A DNA stretch of 64,000 nucleotides from Halobacteroides halobius DSM 5150 (lineage in GTDB: Bacteria; Bacillota; Halanaerobiia; Halobacteroidales; Halobacteroidaceae): positions 310,001 through 374,000 of the forward strand of contig NC_019978.1 of the NCBI RefSeq assembly GCF_000328625.1, in the 5' to 3' direction. Below are positions 19,339 through 28,590 of the stretch, piece by piece. The stretch's first letter is position 1; the number at the start of each line of letters is the position of its first letter. The notes below the pieces were generated by a model. It saw nothing but the letters and a program-made list of their open reading frames with translations, ran no database searches and was not told the DNA's origin. The translations under genes were made by a program, and so were the position numbers.

Positions 19339-20477
19339 GTGACTAAGAAAAGACATTTACATTGTGCAGCTCAGAAAGTTTTGAATAATGGTGGTTGTGG
19401 AGGGATTGACGGTGTAGAAGTTGAAGAATTTAGAGAAAATTACACTAAGAATATGAGTGCTTTATATCGCCAGTTAACAGAAGATAGATATGAGCCACAA
19501 CCAGTTCTAAGAACGTATATCTCAAAAGGAAATGGAGAACAAAGACCACTAGGTATTCCAGTAATTAAAGACCGAATTGCCCAACAAGCAGTGAAACAGA
19601 TTCTAGAGATACACTTTGAAGAAATATTCTGCGACTGTTCTTATGGTTTTAGACCTAATAGGTCAACCGAAGATGCAATTAAGAAAGTAGAAGAATATAA
19701 AGAACAAGGTTATAATTGGGTATTAGACGCAGATGTCAAATCTTACTTTGATACAATAGACCATGAAATTTTAATGGAGCTGATAGCAGAGGAAGTAAGT
19801 GATGGTTGGATATTAGATATTATTAGGTCGTGGCTTACTATAGGTGTCATGACTGAGCAAGGGAAGAGAAGAAACAACGGAGGGAACTCCACAAGGAGGC
19901 GTAATTTCTCCACTTTTAGCAAATATCTACCTACATCACTTTGATAAGAAAATGACGCGTCGAGGATATAAGATAGTTAGATTTGCCGATGACTTTATAA
20001 TTATGGCTAAGAGTAAAGCTAAAGCAGAACGTGCTTTGGAAGTAACTCGCCAGATTATAGAAAATGAATTAAACTTAAGACTACATCCTCGGAAAACAGT
20101 AATTACGAATTTTGATGATGGGTTTAAATTTCTAGAATTTAGATTTTATAATGGTGATTATAAAATGCCAAAAGAGAGCTCTATTAAAAGTTTCAAGGAT
20201 AAAGTAAGAAAGAAAACCAAAAGGAATAGATCAATAGGAGTAGCTGTAATGATTGATGAACTTAATTTAATTATTACTTAATTTAATTATTAGAGGTTGG
20301 GGTAATAGCTTTCTACTAGGAAATGTTAAAGGACTATATAAAAAGTTAGATGGTTGGATAAGAATGAGAGTACGTTGTTTTATAGAAGGAAAGAAGGCGA
20401 AAGGACAGAATTATCGCCTTCCTAATAAAATATTAAGAGATTTAGGACTAGAATCACTGCTTACCGATGTGCTTTAG
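19339..20477 (+). pseudogene. Group II intron reverse transcriptase/maturase, frameshifted
   Basis: Three frames are needed to read the protein. The first (19339-19944) holds RT domains up to the palm (RPLGIPVIKDRIAQQ, YGFRPNRSTEDAI, DADVKSYFDTIDH). An apparent extra G in CAAGGGAAG at about 19861 shifts the frame; the next segment reads EGTPQGGVISPLLANI and the catalytic FADD. A perfect 16-base tandem duplication at 20261-20292 shifts it again, after which the maturase end continues (GWGNSFLLGNVKGLYKKLDGW ... LLTDVL) to TAG 20475-20477. The frame is open back to 19303 but shows no ATG, so the true start is unclear. Confidence 0.85.
20261..20292 (+). repeat. 16-bp tandem duplication inside the intron RT gene
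   Basis: CTTAATTTAATTATTA occurs twice back to back (20261-20276 and 20277-20292). Deleting one copy restores the reading frame through GWGN, so this is a recent slippage lesion. Confidence 0.95.
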
Positions 20478-20748
20478 ACAAGAGTAAAATATACATTTGT
20501 GGCAACACAAAGACGATAACTTACTCTCTGTTAAGGAGCAACAATGACCGAAAGCTGTATACGGGAGAACCGTACGTGCAGTTTGACAAGAGGTCCCAGC
20601 CGTGAGGCTGGTCCTACTTTATTAGAAGATATAAATTATTATATTATCTAGCAGGTATTTTAACTAATTATCTCTAATATCATAATTAAGTACGAATTTT
20701 TAAATCATGTACGATTATAGAGTGTAGCATAATTGGAGGGATAATTAA

Positions 20749-21207
20749 GTGGATACTAATCAGTTTATTATTTTTAAAGTAGGTAATGAGAAGTTTGGAA
20801 TCAGAATTACAGAAGTGCAAGAGATTATTAAACCACAAGAAGTAACTACTTTACCTGAAAGTGCCCAATTTATTAAAGGAATTATAGAGTTAAGAGGTGA
20901 AGTGATAGTTATTGTTAATTTAGGTGAACGCTTAGGATTAACTAAAGATAATAATGATGGTAGAGTCTTAGTTGTAGAGATTAATGGAGTTAAGGCAGGA
21001 TTAATCGTTGATGATGCTTCTGATGTGATTCAGATTGATGAAAATATGATTAAGAAGCCTAAAGGAAATATGGCTGGAATTAAAACAGAGTATTTATCTG
21101 GAGTTGCTAAATTGGATGAAGAATTAATTGTATTATTAGATTTTGATAGATTATTCTCTGATGAACAACAAGTACAAATTGAGCAAGCTGCTAAAGAAAA
21201 TAATTAG
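20749..21207 (+). CDS. cheW: Chemotaxis coupling protein CheW
   Basis: CheW links chemoreceptors to the CheA kinase. The 152-residue protein is a single CheW domain: QFIIFKVGNEKFGIRITEVQEI at the start, the LPESAQFIKGIIELRGEVIVIVNL block in two parts and the VDDASDVIQID end. The start is GTG 20749 with GGAGGG at 20735-20740. A chemoreceptor is encoded 7.4 kb downstream; no cheA is in the window. Confidence 0.95.
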   Translation: MDTNQFIIFKVGNEKFGIRITEVQEIIKPQEVTTLPESAQFIKGIIELRGEVIVIVNLGERLGLTKDNNDGRVLVVEINGVKAGLIVDDASDVIQIDENMIKKPKGNMAGIKTEYLSGVAKLDEELIVLLDFDRLFSDEQQVQIEQAAKENN

Positions 21208-21215
21208 TTTACGCA

Positions 21216-21243
21216 AATCTTCCCCTAGTTGGGAAGATTTTTT
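21216..21243 (+). terminator. Terminator after cheW
   Basis: AATCTTCCC and GGGAAGATT pair around CTAGTT, followed by TTTTG. Confidence 0.88.
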
Positions 21244-21319
21244 GTTATAGATTTGAATTTGTAAAATTATAATAATTAGTATATAATCATTGATAAAAGA
21301 CTATTAGGAGGAGTAGAGT

Positions 21320-23833
21320 ATGCAACGGAAAGATTTATTTAATATGCTAAAAAATTATAAAGTAAAAGCTGTAGAACGTAAAGAAAAATATGATTTAGAA
21401 CCTCGACCATTAACTAAAGAAGAGACACATTCAGTAGTTAAAGGATTAACTTTAGAAGGACTTAGAGAAGAAGAATTTACTATTTTTTCAACTGAGAGAG
21501 TTGATCAATTATTAATCAGGTTATTATCTGAGGAAGTAAGAAGGGGTACATTTCCTTCATCATATGCTAAAGCTAAGGGGCTAGCAAAGTTTGTAGCAGG
21601 GGAATTAGAAAGTGATTATTTAACTGCTCAAGAAGCTCTTGATTTATTAGCTAAAATGAGAGGTGGCGCAGCAACTAAGGAATTAATTGAACTGGCTGCT
21701 AAAGGATTTTTTGTAGAAGAGATCATTGATATTTTAAAGGATACAGTCTTAGTTAATCAAAATGAATTTAAGCGAGTAGCTAAGTTAGCTAAAAAGGAAG
21801 AAGAATTTAAACAAGTAATAAAAAGTTGGGCCAATCGTGAGTTTGCTAAGGATTGGGAGTTAGAAAATAGCTACCAAGGCTTATCAATTAAAGTTGGAGA
21901 TAATCTAACTACAGGACATTTAAGTCCATCTAAGAATGCTGATAGTAGAACTGACCAACCATTACATGCTCAATTTATAATGGATGGTCGAGAAGATGAG
22001 GCGGATTTTTTAGAAAGATTGGCTAAGTTAAAAGAGGAAAGTGCTGATATCTTTTTTGTAGCTGGAGAAGCTTTAGGTGAAGGTTCTTCTCGTAAATCAG
22101 CTACCTATACAATGCTACAAATATTAGGTAAGCCGGTAGCAGGTGAACCAGAGAAGAAAGAAGGGGGCGTTGTAATTGCTAAAAGTATGGCTCCTATTTT
22201 TGAGAATTCTTTAATTGCTTCTGGTATTTTACCTGTAAAATGTGATACGGATGGTATAGATGAAGGTGCTAGTTTAGAGTTGGATCTAAGAAAAGAGAAA
22301 CTTATTGCTGATGGAGAAGAAATAGAGATTGAATTACCTATCCAGTATAATTTAGATAAAGTAGCTGCTGGTGGTATGACTTATTTTGATGCTGGAAATG
22401 AACTACAACAATGGGCAGTAGAGTATTGTCAAGAGCAAGGAATCGAATTTAATGAAGATAGATTACCAGCTAAAGCAACTCCAGCTGATGAGAAACCACC
22501 TCAAACCTTGGCCCAAAAGATTGTGGGGAAAAATAGAATTGATGGTAAGGATACTATTTTACCAGGAGAAACTGCTACTGTTAGAATTAGAGGAGCTTAC
22601 TCTCAAGATACAACAGGGCCAATGACTTTAGATGAGTATCAGTCTATGGCAGGAGGAGACTTTGGAGCTGAATTTGTAGTTCAATCTCTATGTCATACAG
22701 GTGAATGTCCATCTAGTGAAGCTAGAGATAAGCATAAATTTATGCGAGAATTTGTTACTGACCGGGGAGGAGTCTGTTTAAAGCCTGGAGAAGGAATTAT
22801 TCATACAATTGGTAATCGCTTCGTATTACCAACAGATGTAATTGTAGGTGGTGATTCTCATACTAGAACACCAACTGGTATTTCATTCCCAGCTGCTTCA
22901 GATATTGTAGCAGGGGTAATGAAGTATGGTAAGCAAGATTTAACCATGGATGAATCCGTAAGAGTCGTTTTTAAGGGGGAGCCTAAGGAAGGTATTACAG
23001 CAAGGGATTTAATTTCAACTTTAGTTGTTTATGCTGAAAAAACAGTAGGTAAGGATGTCTTTAATGGCCGGATTATTGAAATAGAAGGTGTAGAATTCTT
23101 AGACCATGATGAAAGATATATTTTAACTAATGCTGTAGCAGAAAGAAGTGCTTCGGCAGGAGTTATACCAGCAGATGAGGTTACATTAGAAGCTATTGCA
23201 GATAATTTAGAATATCTAAAATCTAGACCAGACTCTAATAGTAATCCTTCAGTTAAAAGGGCTAGTAAAGCTTTAGAGGACTTTTTAGCTGATCCTACTC
23301 TTTTAAAAGCAGATGAAGATGCTAATTATGCTGCTACGATTGAAGTTCCTTTAGATGAAGTAAATAAGCCTTTAGTGGCTAAACCACATCATCCAGATAA
23401 TGTAGCAGATTTAGATGAAGTTGGTGGGGTTGAACTTGATGAAGTTTTTGTAGGTAGTTGTGTAGGTGGAGATATAGAAAGCATTAGAGCAGCAGCCCGG
23501 ATTGTAGAAGGAGCACAGGTTAATCTAGATGTTAACTTTGTTGTTTCACCTGCATCCTTAGATATTTATAATCAATTAGCTGAAGATGGTAGTTTAGCTA
23601 AATTGACAGCTGCAGGGGCTACAGTAATTATGCCTGGATGTGGTTTATGTATGGGTAATAAACGAAGAATTGGTTCAGGGGCGACTGCTTTAACTACAAC
23701 CACTCGTAATTATCAATCTAGAATTGGCCCAGCTGATTCTAAAACTTATTTGGGGAGTGCTTATGTAGCAGCTATGGCAGCTATTTTAGGTAGAATCCCA
23801 ACAGCAGAAGAATATTTTAAGATGTATTGTTAA
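21320..23833 (+). CDS. acnB: Aconitate hydratase B
   Basis: AcnB isomerises citrate and isocitrate through cis-aconitate, and may also act on 2-methylisocitrate. The 837 residues show the B-type order: a helical N-terminal domain (about 1-160), the swivel domain (about 170-390, with GEGSSRKSATYTML) and then the catalytic domains. Iron-sulfur cluster ligands are seen in GSCVGGD and in PGCGLCMGN. Active-site motifs SLCHTGECPSSEARDK and VGGDSHTRTPTG are present. The gene stands alone with AGGAGG before ATG and a terminator after. It implies at least a partial, probably biosynthetic, TCA cycle. Confidence 0.95.
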   Translation: MQRKDLFNMLKNYKVKAVERKEKYDLEPRPLTKEETHSVVKGLTLEGLREEEFTIFSTERVDQLLIRLLSEEVRRGTFPSSYAKAKGLAKFVAGELESDYLTAQEALDLLAKMRGGAATKELIELAAKGFFVEEIIDILKDTVLVNQNEFKRVAKLAKKEEEFKQVIKSWANREFAKDWELENSYQGLSIKVGDNLTTGHLSPSKNADSRTDQPLHAQFIMDGREDEADFLERLAKLKEESADIFFVAGEALGEGSSRKSATYTMLQILGKPVAGEPEKKEGGVVIAKSMAPIFENSLIASGILPVKCDTDGIDEGASLELDLRKEKLIADGEEIEIELPIQYNLDKVAAGGMTYFDAGNELQQWAVEYCQEQGIEFNEDRLPAKATPADEKPPQTLAQKIVGKNRIDGKDTILPGETATVRIRGAYSQDTTGPMTLDEYQSMAGGDFGAEFVVQSLCHTGECPSSEARDKHKFMREFVTDRGGVCLKPGEGIIHTIGNRFVLPTDVIVGGDSHTRTPTGISFPAASDIVAGVMKYGKQDLTMDESVRVVFKGEPKEGITARDLISTLVVYAEKTVGKDVFNGRIIEIEGVEFLDHDERYILTNAVAERSASAGVIPADEVTLEAIADNLEYLKSRPDSNSNPSVKRASKALEDFLADPTLLKADEDANYAATIEVPLDEVNKPLVAKPHHPDNVADLDEVGGVELDEVFVGSCVGGDIESIRAAARIVEGAQVNLDVNFVVSPASLDIYNQLAEDGSLAKLTAAGATVIMPGCGLCMGNKRRIGSGATALTTTTRNYQSRIGPADSKTYLGSAYVAAMAAILGRIPTAEEYFKMYC

Positions 23834-23851
23834 TAAATTTTAATTTTTTGC

Positions 23852-23882
23852 TTCCCTCTTGCTTAAGCAGGAGGGAATTTTA
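23852..23882 (+). terminator. Terminator after acnB
   Basis: TTCCCTC (23852-23858) pairs with GAGGGAA (23871-23877), with further pairing of GCTT/AAGC in the loop, followed by TTTTAAT. Confidence 0.85.
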
Positions 23883-23915
23883 ATATAAACTTGTAGGCTT
23901 ATAGTTGAGAATATA

Positions 23916-24866
23916 TTAAAAGGAGAGTAGGTTTATTTGATTAGGTAGGTTTTGGAAGTCAATGATTAACTGAGGTTGATTATCATTAGATATGATTTTG
24001 GCGACTAAGTTACAATTATTATTAAAATTAGCGATTAGTTTTTCTTGTTGATAAGTAACCTTAAGACTTGTAGGTAATTCTAATTTAGTAAAATCTGCAA
24101 TAACTGTTTCTGGTTCAGGAATAATTAAATAATAAGGATTTAAGCCTACTAGCCATTTGAACATTTGTTGGACTGTCCTTTTTCGTTTGATTTTATTTAA
24201 AATTTGTTGTAAATTAAGAAGTAGTTCATGATTAATTTTAATTTCTGAATTTTTAAGATAGTGATTTAGTTCAGGAATCATTTTTAAATTATCTTTTAAT
24301 TGTTGAGTATCTATTTGTTGTAAACTAGTAGTGTTATTTGTTATCTTTAAATTGATATCTGAGGGGTGATTTCCTTTATATAAGGTAATTCTTAAATTAA
24401 TTTGATTATCTTGGGGTTTGATTTCTGGTAAACGGTCAATAATTAATTTAGTTAGTTTAGATGATACATATTCAGATTGTAGCCAGGTTAATATCTTTTC
24501 ACCAAAATCACTATACTTATTTTGAACTGTAGTTGGTAGATTTTCTAATTTTTTATAATCTCTCTGTTGCTCTAGTTTGGTTCGTTTAGTATACTGAAAG
24601 ATAAAGTTATTATCTTTACTTAAACTAAACTCTTCAATTTTTTTACAGATAATAAACTCCAATAAATTATGATCAGTGATTTGGATGCTTTCTTCTAAAG
24701 ATTTTTGTAAGTGTTCAAAGCCTACTTCTGTAACAAAATATTCTTCATTTTGCTGATGAACCAAATTTTTATTCTGCCCAGTAAATTGCTGGAGGTGATT
24801 TTGTAATTCATCATATTGAAGATTAAAGAAATTAGTTAAGTCTTGAATAGAAAAACTTTTACTCAC
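23916..24866 (-). CDS. Unrecognised 316-residue protein
   Basis: I do not recognise a family. The start is GTG 24866, with GGAGGG six bases upstream. The N-terminus (FSIQDLTNFFNLQYDELQNHL) could be a helical DNA-binding-like segment, then comes a stretch rich in Lys, Glu and Gln, an Asn/Ile-rich middle, and a C-terminal part likely made of beta strands (NLVAKIISNDNQPQLIIDF). No signal peptide or membrane helix is apparent. It is a lone reverse-strand gene between acnB and a divergent transporter. Codon use resembles its neighbours, so it is probably a real gene. Confidence 0.7.
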   Translation of the reverse strand: MSKSFSIQDLTNFFNLQYDELQNHLQQFTGQNKNLVHQQNEEYFVTEVGFEHLQKSLEESIQITDHNLLEFIICKKIEEFSLSKDNNFIFQYTKRTKLEQQRDYKKLENLPTTVQNKYSDFGEKILTWLQSEYVSSKLTKLIIDRLPEIKPQDNQINLRITLYKGNHPSDINLKITNNTTSLQQIDTQQLKDNLKMIPELNHYLKNSEIKINHELLLNLQQILNKIKRKRTVQQMFKWLVGLNPYYLIIPEPETVIADFTKLELPTSLKVTYQQEKLIANFNNNCNLVAKIISNDNQPQLIIDFQNLPNQINLLSF

Positions 24867-24974
24867 ATTAATCCCTCCTCTATGATTATTATAGCAATTA
24901 ATAATGAAACTGCAAACACTTTGCTTTAATTATATAGTTTTTTTAGTAGATGTCAGGGAGGATTATTAGAAAGG

Positions 24975-25907
24975 ATGATTATAATTAACTTTATAATGGT
25001 TTTTAATCAAACATTGGTTTTATTTCTATTACTAATGGTTGGATTTACAATTAGAAGGCTAGAGATTGTTGATGATAGTCTGAAACAGAATTTAACTAAT
25101 TTGATTATCTATGTTACTCTACCAGCTCTATTAATTGATTCTATGAGTTATCAATTTAGTTTAGAGCGGTTAACACAATTAGGTAGTGTATTTATTAATG
25201 CTGTGTTAGTCTATTTATTAATGATAATTATTTCTTATATAGTGATTCATTTTTTATCTGTAGAACAAAGATTTAAGGATGTCTATCAATTTATATTAAT
25301 CTTTGGTAATGTAGGTTTTATGGGGTATCCAGTGATTGAAGTAGTTTATGGTTCAACAGAGGGAATCTTTCTAGCTGCTATTTATAATTTAGTCTTTCAT
25401 CTTGTGCTATGGACGTTAGGTATAATGATTATGAGTCGTAGCCAAGAAAATGGACAAAACCTATCATTGCAGGGTTTATTAAATCCAGGAGTTATTTCTA
25501 TAACAGTTGGTTTTTTATTATTCATATTCTCAATTGAGTTGCCTAAGCCTATTACTTATTCGTTAGAAATGTTAGGGGAAACAACAACCCCATTGTCGAT
25601 GATTGTAGTTGGTTCTATTTTGGCCCAGGTACAGATAAAAGATATTATTTACAACTCCAAATTATGGTTAATAACTTTAATTAGATTATTAATCTTACCA
25701 CTAACCACTTTATTAATTTTACAGAATTTCAATCTAGATCGATTAATTTTAGGAGTAGTAGTTATTTTAACGGCTATGCCTGCTGCAGCTAATACGGCTA
25801 TTTTTGCTCAGGAATTTGGAGGGGATGAGGCATTAGCATCTGAAGGAGTATTTTTAACTACTTTGCTATCAATATTTACTATTCCTTTAATTGTTTATTT
25901 GCTTTAA
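24975..25907 (+). CDS. AEC family transporter (auxin efflux carrier-like)
   Basis: A 310-residue membrane protein with about ten helices of the AEC family, whose bacterial members carry malonate, malate or other organic acids. Recognisable features are the helix FNQTLVLFLLLMVGF, the FILIFGNVGFMGYPVI segment, MPAAANTAIFAQEFGGDEAL and the final helix. ATG 24975 follows AGAAAGG closely; ATG 24993 (MVFNQTLV) is an alternative start. It is the first of three transporter genes closely spaced on the same strand. Substrate unknown. Confidence 0.9.
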   Translation: MIIINFIMVFNQTLVLFLLLMVGFTIRRLEIVDDSLKQNLTNLIIYVTLPALLIDSMSYQFSLERLTQLGSVFINAVLVYLLMIIISYIVIHFLSVEQRFKDVYQFILIFGNVGFMGYPVIEVVYGSTEGIFLAAIYNLVFHLVLWTLGIMIMSRSQENGQNLSLQGLLNPGVISITVGFLLFIFSIELPKPITYSLEMLGETTTPLSMIVVGSILAQVQIKDIIYNSKLWLITLIRLLILPLTTLLILQNFNLDRLILGVVVILTAMPAAANTAIFAQEFGGDEALASEGVFLTTLLSIFTIPLIVYLL

Positions 25908-25919
25908 GGAGGGATTTTA

Positions 25920-26768
25920 ATGTTTAAGGAAAAATCAGGTTATCTATTTATTATATTAGCAATGTTAATTTGGGGTAGTATTGGGATAATAGTGCGTTTA
26001 ATCCCTTATTCAGCAGAATTGATTGTCTTTTATAGAGTATTCTTTGCATTTCTTTTTTTGTTATCTGTAGCAGTAATTAATAAAAAGAGTTTTAAATTAG
26101 AAAAGCTAAAAGAGAATAAATTATTATTGCTAGGAAGTGGAGTTGCTTTAGCCTTAAATTGGATCTTCTTCTTTCAAGCAGTCAAAGCCACTACAATTGC
26201 AAATGCTACTTTAATTTACTATACTGCACCTATGATAGCTACTTTATTATCTAGCTTATGGCTTAAAGAAACTTTGACTAAACAAGGGATAATTGCTTTA
26301 GTATTAAGTTTTATAGGAGCGGTTATTATATTTTCTAAGGGAGATATTAGTTTGAAGCTAAGTGGTTGGCAAGGGATTAGCTATGGGCTAATAGCAGCCT
26401 TTTTTTATGCTTTGTTTACAGTATTTAATAAATTTATTATAGATTTATCATCTTATTTACTAACTTTAATCCAAACAGGGATTGCTATTTTAATGTTAGC
26501 TCCATTTGTTTTGGATTATCAGCAACCTGAGGGAAGTTATTGGATATTATTAATTTTATTAGGGGTTGTACATACTGCTCTAGCGTTAATATTATACTTA
26601 AAAGGGTTAAGCTTAAGTAAAGTACAGGATGTAGGTGTATTAAGCTATTTAGACCCTTTAAGTGCTATTCTATTAGCCTTTATATTTTTAAAGGAAATTC
26701 CTACAGTAACAACTTTATTAGGGGGCGGATTGATTTTAGTCAGTAGTTATTTGGTAATTTCTAATTAA
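25920..26768 (+). CDS. EamA/DMT family transporter
   Basis: A 282-residue protein with ten hydrophobic helices in two EamA repeats, of the drug/metabolite transporter superfamily. The first repeat starts MLIWGSIGIIVRLIPYSAELIVFYR in two parts, and the second has the PLSAILLAFIFLKE signature typical of the family end. AAGGAGGG lies in front of the ATG, 12 bases after the AEC gene. Substrate cannot be read from sequence; family members export amino acids, nucleosides or amines. Confidence 0.93.
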   Translation: MFKEKSGYLFIILAMLIWGSIGIIVRLIPYSAELIVFYRVFFAFLFLLSVAVINKKSFKLEKLKENKLLLLGSGVALALNWIFFFQAVKATTIANATLIYYTAPMIATLLSSLWLKETLTKQGIIALVLSFIGAVIIFSKGDISLKLSGWQGISYGLIAAFFYALFTVFNKFIIDLSSYLLTLIQTGIAILMLAPFVLDYQQPEGSYWILLILLGVVHTALALILYLKGLSLSKVQDVGVLSYLDPLSAILLAFIFLKEIPTVTTLLGGGLILVSSYLVISN

Positions 26769-26791
26769 ATTATATTTTGGGAGGATAAGGT

Positions 26792-27970
26792 ATGAATCAG
26801 AATTTAAATCATAGGTTACTAGTTATTTTAGCTTTTATGGTGATTTTAGTTTTTGGAATCTTTACGAACTTAAGAGGACAAGTAAATCCATTGATTCAGC
26901 AAGATTATAAGATTGATTATTCGCAGTTGGGGTTAGTTTTAGGTTTTTTCTCGGGGGGAAGTATTTTAGCTACTTTTTTTGGTGGAACTTTAATTCAAAA
27001 GTATAATTTAAAGGTTATATTTTGGAGTGGATTATTAATTCAGAGTTGTGGATTAATATTTATTGGTTTTATAGATAGTTATTATCTATTATTAATAGTT
27101 ATGGTAATTATGGGAGTAGGTTTAGGAACTTTAAATGTTTCTGGAAATACTCTTGCTTCCCATGTATTTACTAAAAATAAAGGACGGATGATGAATTTAT
27201 TTCATCTTTTCTTTGGCATTGGTGGTATGATAGCTCCTCAGTATGCTAATCAAGTCTTTAAGTTAGGTTTCAGTTGGGAAGCAACCTATTTTCTAGGAGT
27301 AGTACTGGTTATTATTTTATTTCTTTTTAGTTGGTTTTGCGATTTTCCTCAAGAAGATAAGGAGGTTAGTAGTAAAGAGATAACAATTACAGAATTACTA
27401 AGTGATTCTAAGGTTATTATCTTTGTTATAATGTTTTTGTTTCATGTTGGAGCTGAGATAGGTTTAAGTAGTTGGTTGGGGGTTTATTTAGATGATGTTC
27501 AAAATAGAACTCAAACAGAGATAAGTTTTTATCTGTCTTTATTCTTTGGGTTATTTACTTTAGGACGTTTTCTAGCTAGTGTTATTGTAGAGAAAATTGG
27601 CTATTTACGTTTAGTATTAATTAGTTCTGTAAGTGCAGCAGTTACTATTTTATTAGGTTTGCTTGGCCCAGATTCTTTTGCTTTTTTCTTTTCTTTAACT
27701 GGGCTATTTTTATCGGTTAATTTTCCTACTATACAGGCTACGATGTTTGAAGTTTTTGAGGATAATACATCATCTGTTGTTGGATTAACACTGACAGCAG
27801 GAGGGTTTGGTAATATAATATTTGCTAATTGGGTTGTAGGGCTTATTAATGATTTAGTAGGAGTGAGTATGGGACTTGGAGTATTTGTTATTTATTTAGC
27901 CATTTTAGTTAGTGCTACTTTTTATTTAAGAAGAAATTATATTTTAAAAAAGGAATGTAGTGAGGAGTAA
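26792..27970 (+). CDS. Major facilitator superfamily transporter
   Basis: A 392-residue MFS protein with about 12 helices. It resembles the FucP/fucose permease-like branch (GFFSGGSILATFFGG near helix 2, MGVGLGTLNVSGN in helix 4, FHLFFGIGGMIAP in helix 5). GGGAGG precedes the ATG 23 bases after the EamA gene, so these three transporter genes form a likely operon. Substrate unknown. Confidence 0.9.
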   Translation: MNQNLNHRLLVILAFMVILVFGIFTNLRGQVNPLIQQDYKIDYSQLGLVLGFFSGGSILATFFGGTLIQKYNLKVIFWSGLLIQSCGLIFIGFIDSYYLLLIVMVIMGVGLGTLNVSGNTLASHVFTKNKGRMMNLFHLFFGIGGMIAPQYANQVFKLGFSWEATYFLGVVLVIILFLFSWFCDFPQEDKEVSSKEITITELLSDSKVIIFVIMFLFHVGAEIGLSSWLGVYLDDVQNRTQTEISFYLSLFFGLFTLGRFLASVIVEKIGYLRLVLISSVSAAVTILLGLLGPDSFAFFFSLTGLFLSVNFPTIQATMFEVFEDNTSSVVGLTLTAGGFGNIIFANWVVGLINDLVGVSMGLGVFVIYLAILVSATFYLRRNYILKKECSEE

Positions 27971-28038
27971 ACTTTAAAATTATGTTTAAAATTTAGCTAA
28001 TTACATATCCTAATCCTAAAAGGAGGAGGATGTTAATT

Positions 28039-28464
28039 ATGAAACTTAGAGATATAATGACTAATCAGATTTCAGCAGTTAAACCGGACTCTAGTGTTAG
28101 TGATGTTGCTTCTGCAATGAGGGATCATAATATAGGTTCAGTCCCAGTCTGTCAAGGCAAGAAGCCTGTAGGGATTGTTACAGATAGAGATATAACTATT
28201 CGAAACGTTGCAGATGGTAGGAATGCTAATGCTCGAGCTCAAGATGTTATGTCTAAAGATTTAGTATGTGGAACTCCGGATATGGATGCACAAAAAGCTG
28301 CTGAAATTATGGGTGCCAACCAGATTAGAAGATTACCAATTGTAGAAAATGAAGAAATAGTAGGAATGGTTGCTTTAGGTGACTTAGCTGTTAGTAATAA
28401 ATTAGAAATGGAAGCTGGAAACGCTTTAACTTATATTTCTACACCTAGTAAACCTACTGAATAA
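28039..28464 (+). CDS. CBS-pair domain protein
   Basis: A 141-residue protein made of two CBS domains (MKLRDIMTNQISAVKPD... and QDVMSKDLVCGTPDM...). CBS pairs bind adenine nucleotides or similar ligands and sense energy or stress state. AGGAGGAGG at 28021-28029 fits ATG 28039 with 9-base spacing; an ATG at 28030 directly abuts it and is less likely. The gene is monocistronic with its own terminator. Confidence 0.93.
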   Translation: MKLRDIMTNQISAVKPDSSVSDVASAMRDHNIGSVPVCQGKKPVGIVTDRDITIRNVADGRNANARAQDVMSKDLVCGTPDMDAQKAAEIMGANQIRRLPIVENEEIVGMVALGDLAVSNKLEMEAGNALTYISTPSKPTE

Positions 28465-28475
28465 ATAATAGCTTG

Positions 28476-28504
28476 GCCCTCTACAATTCTGTGGAGGGCT
28501 TTTT
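28476..28504 (+). terminator. Terminator after the CBS gene
   Basis: GCCCTCTAC (28476-28484) pairs with GTGGAGGGC (28491-28499), one wobble, followed by TTTTT. Confidence 0.88.
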
Positions 28505-28590
28505 ATATTAGTTATAATATTAAGAAGGTTTTTATTTCTAATTATAGAATTACAAAAGGTAAGGATAGTTTAATAGAACGGGGGGGTAAA

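Larger units (their letters stand above)
18504..20617 (+). mobile_element. Group II intron, class C-type, degenerate
   Basis: The intron appears to begin with GTGTG at 18504, directly after a transcription terminator. About 800 bases of structured RNA (domains I-III) precede the reverse transcriptase. Domain V is visible at about 20553-20584 (AGCTGTATACGGGAGAACCG...), and domain VI ends at CCTAC at 20617. Insertion after a terminator hairpin is the known habit of class C introns. Boundaries are my reading of the consensus and could be a few bases off. The encoded reverse transcriptase is broken, so the intron is probably immobile unless helped in trans. Confidence 0.85.
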
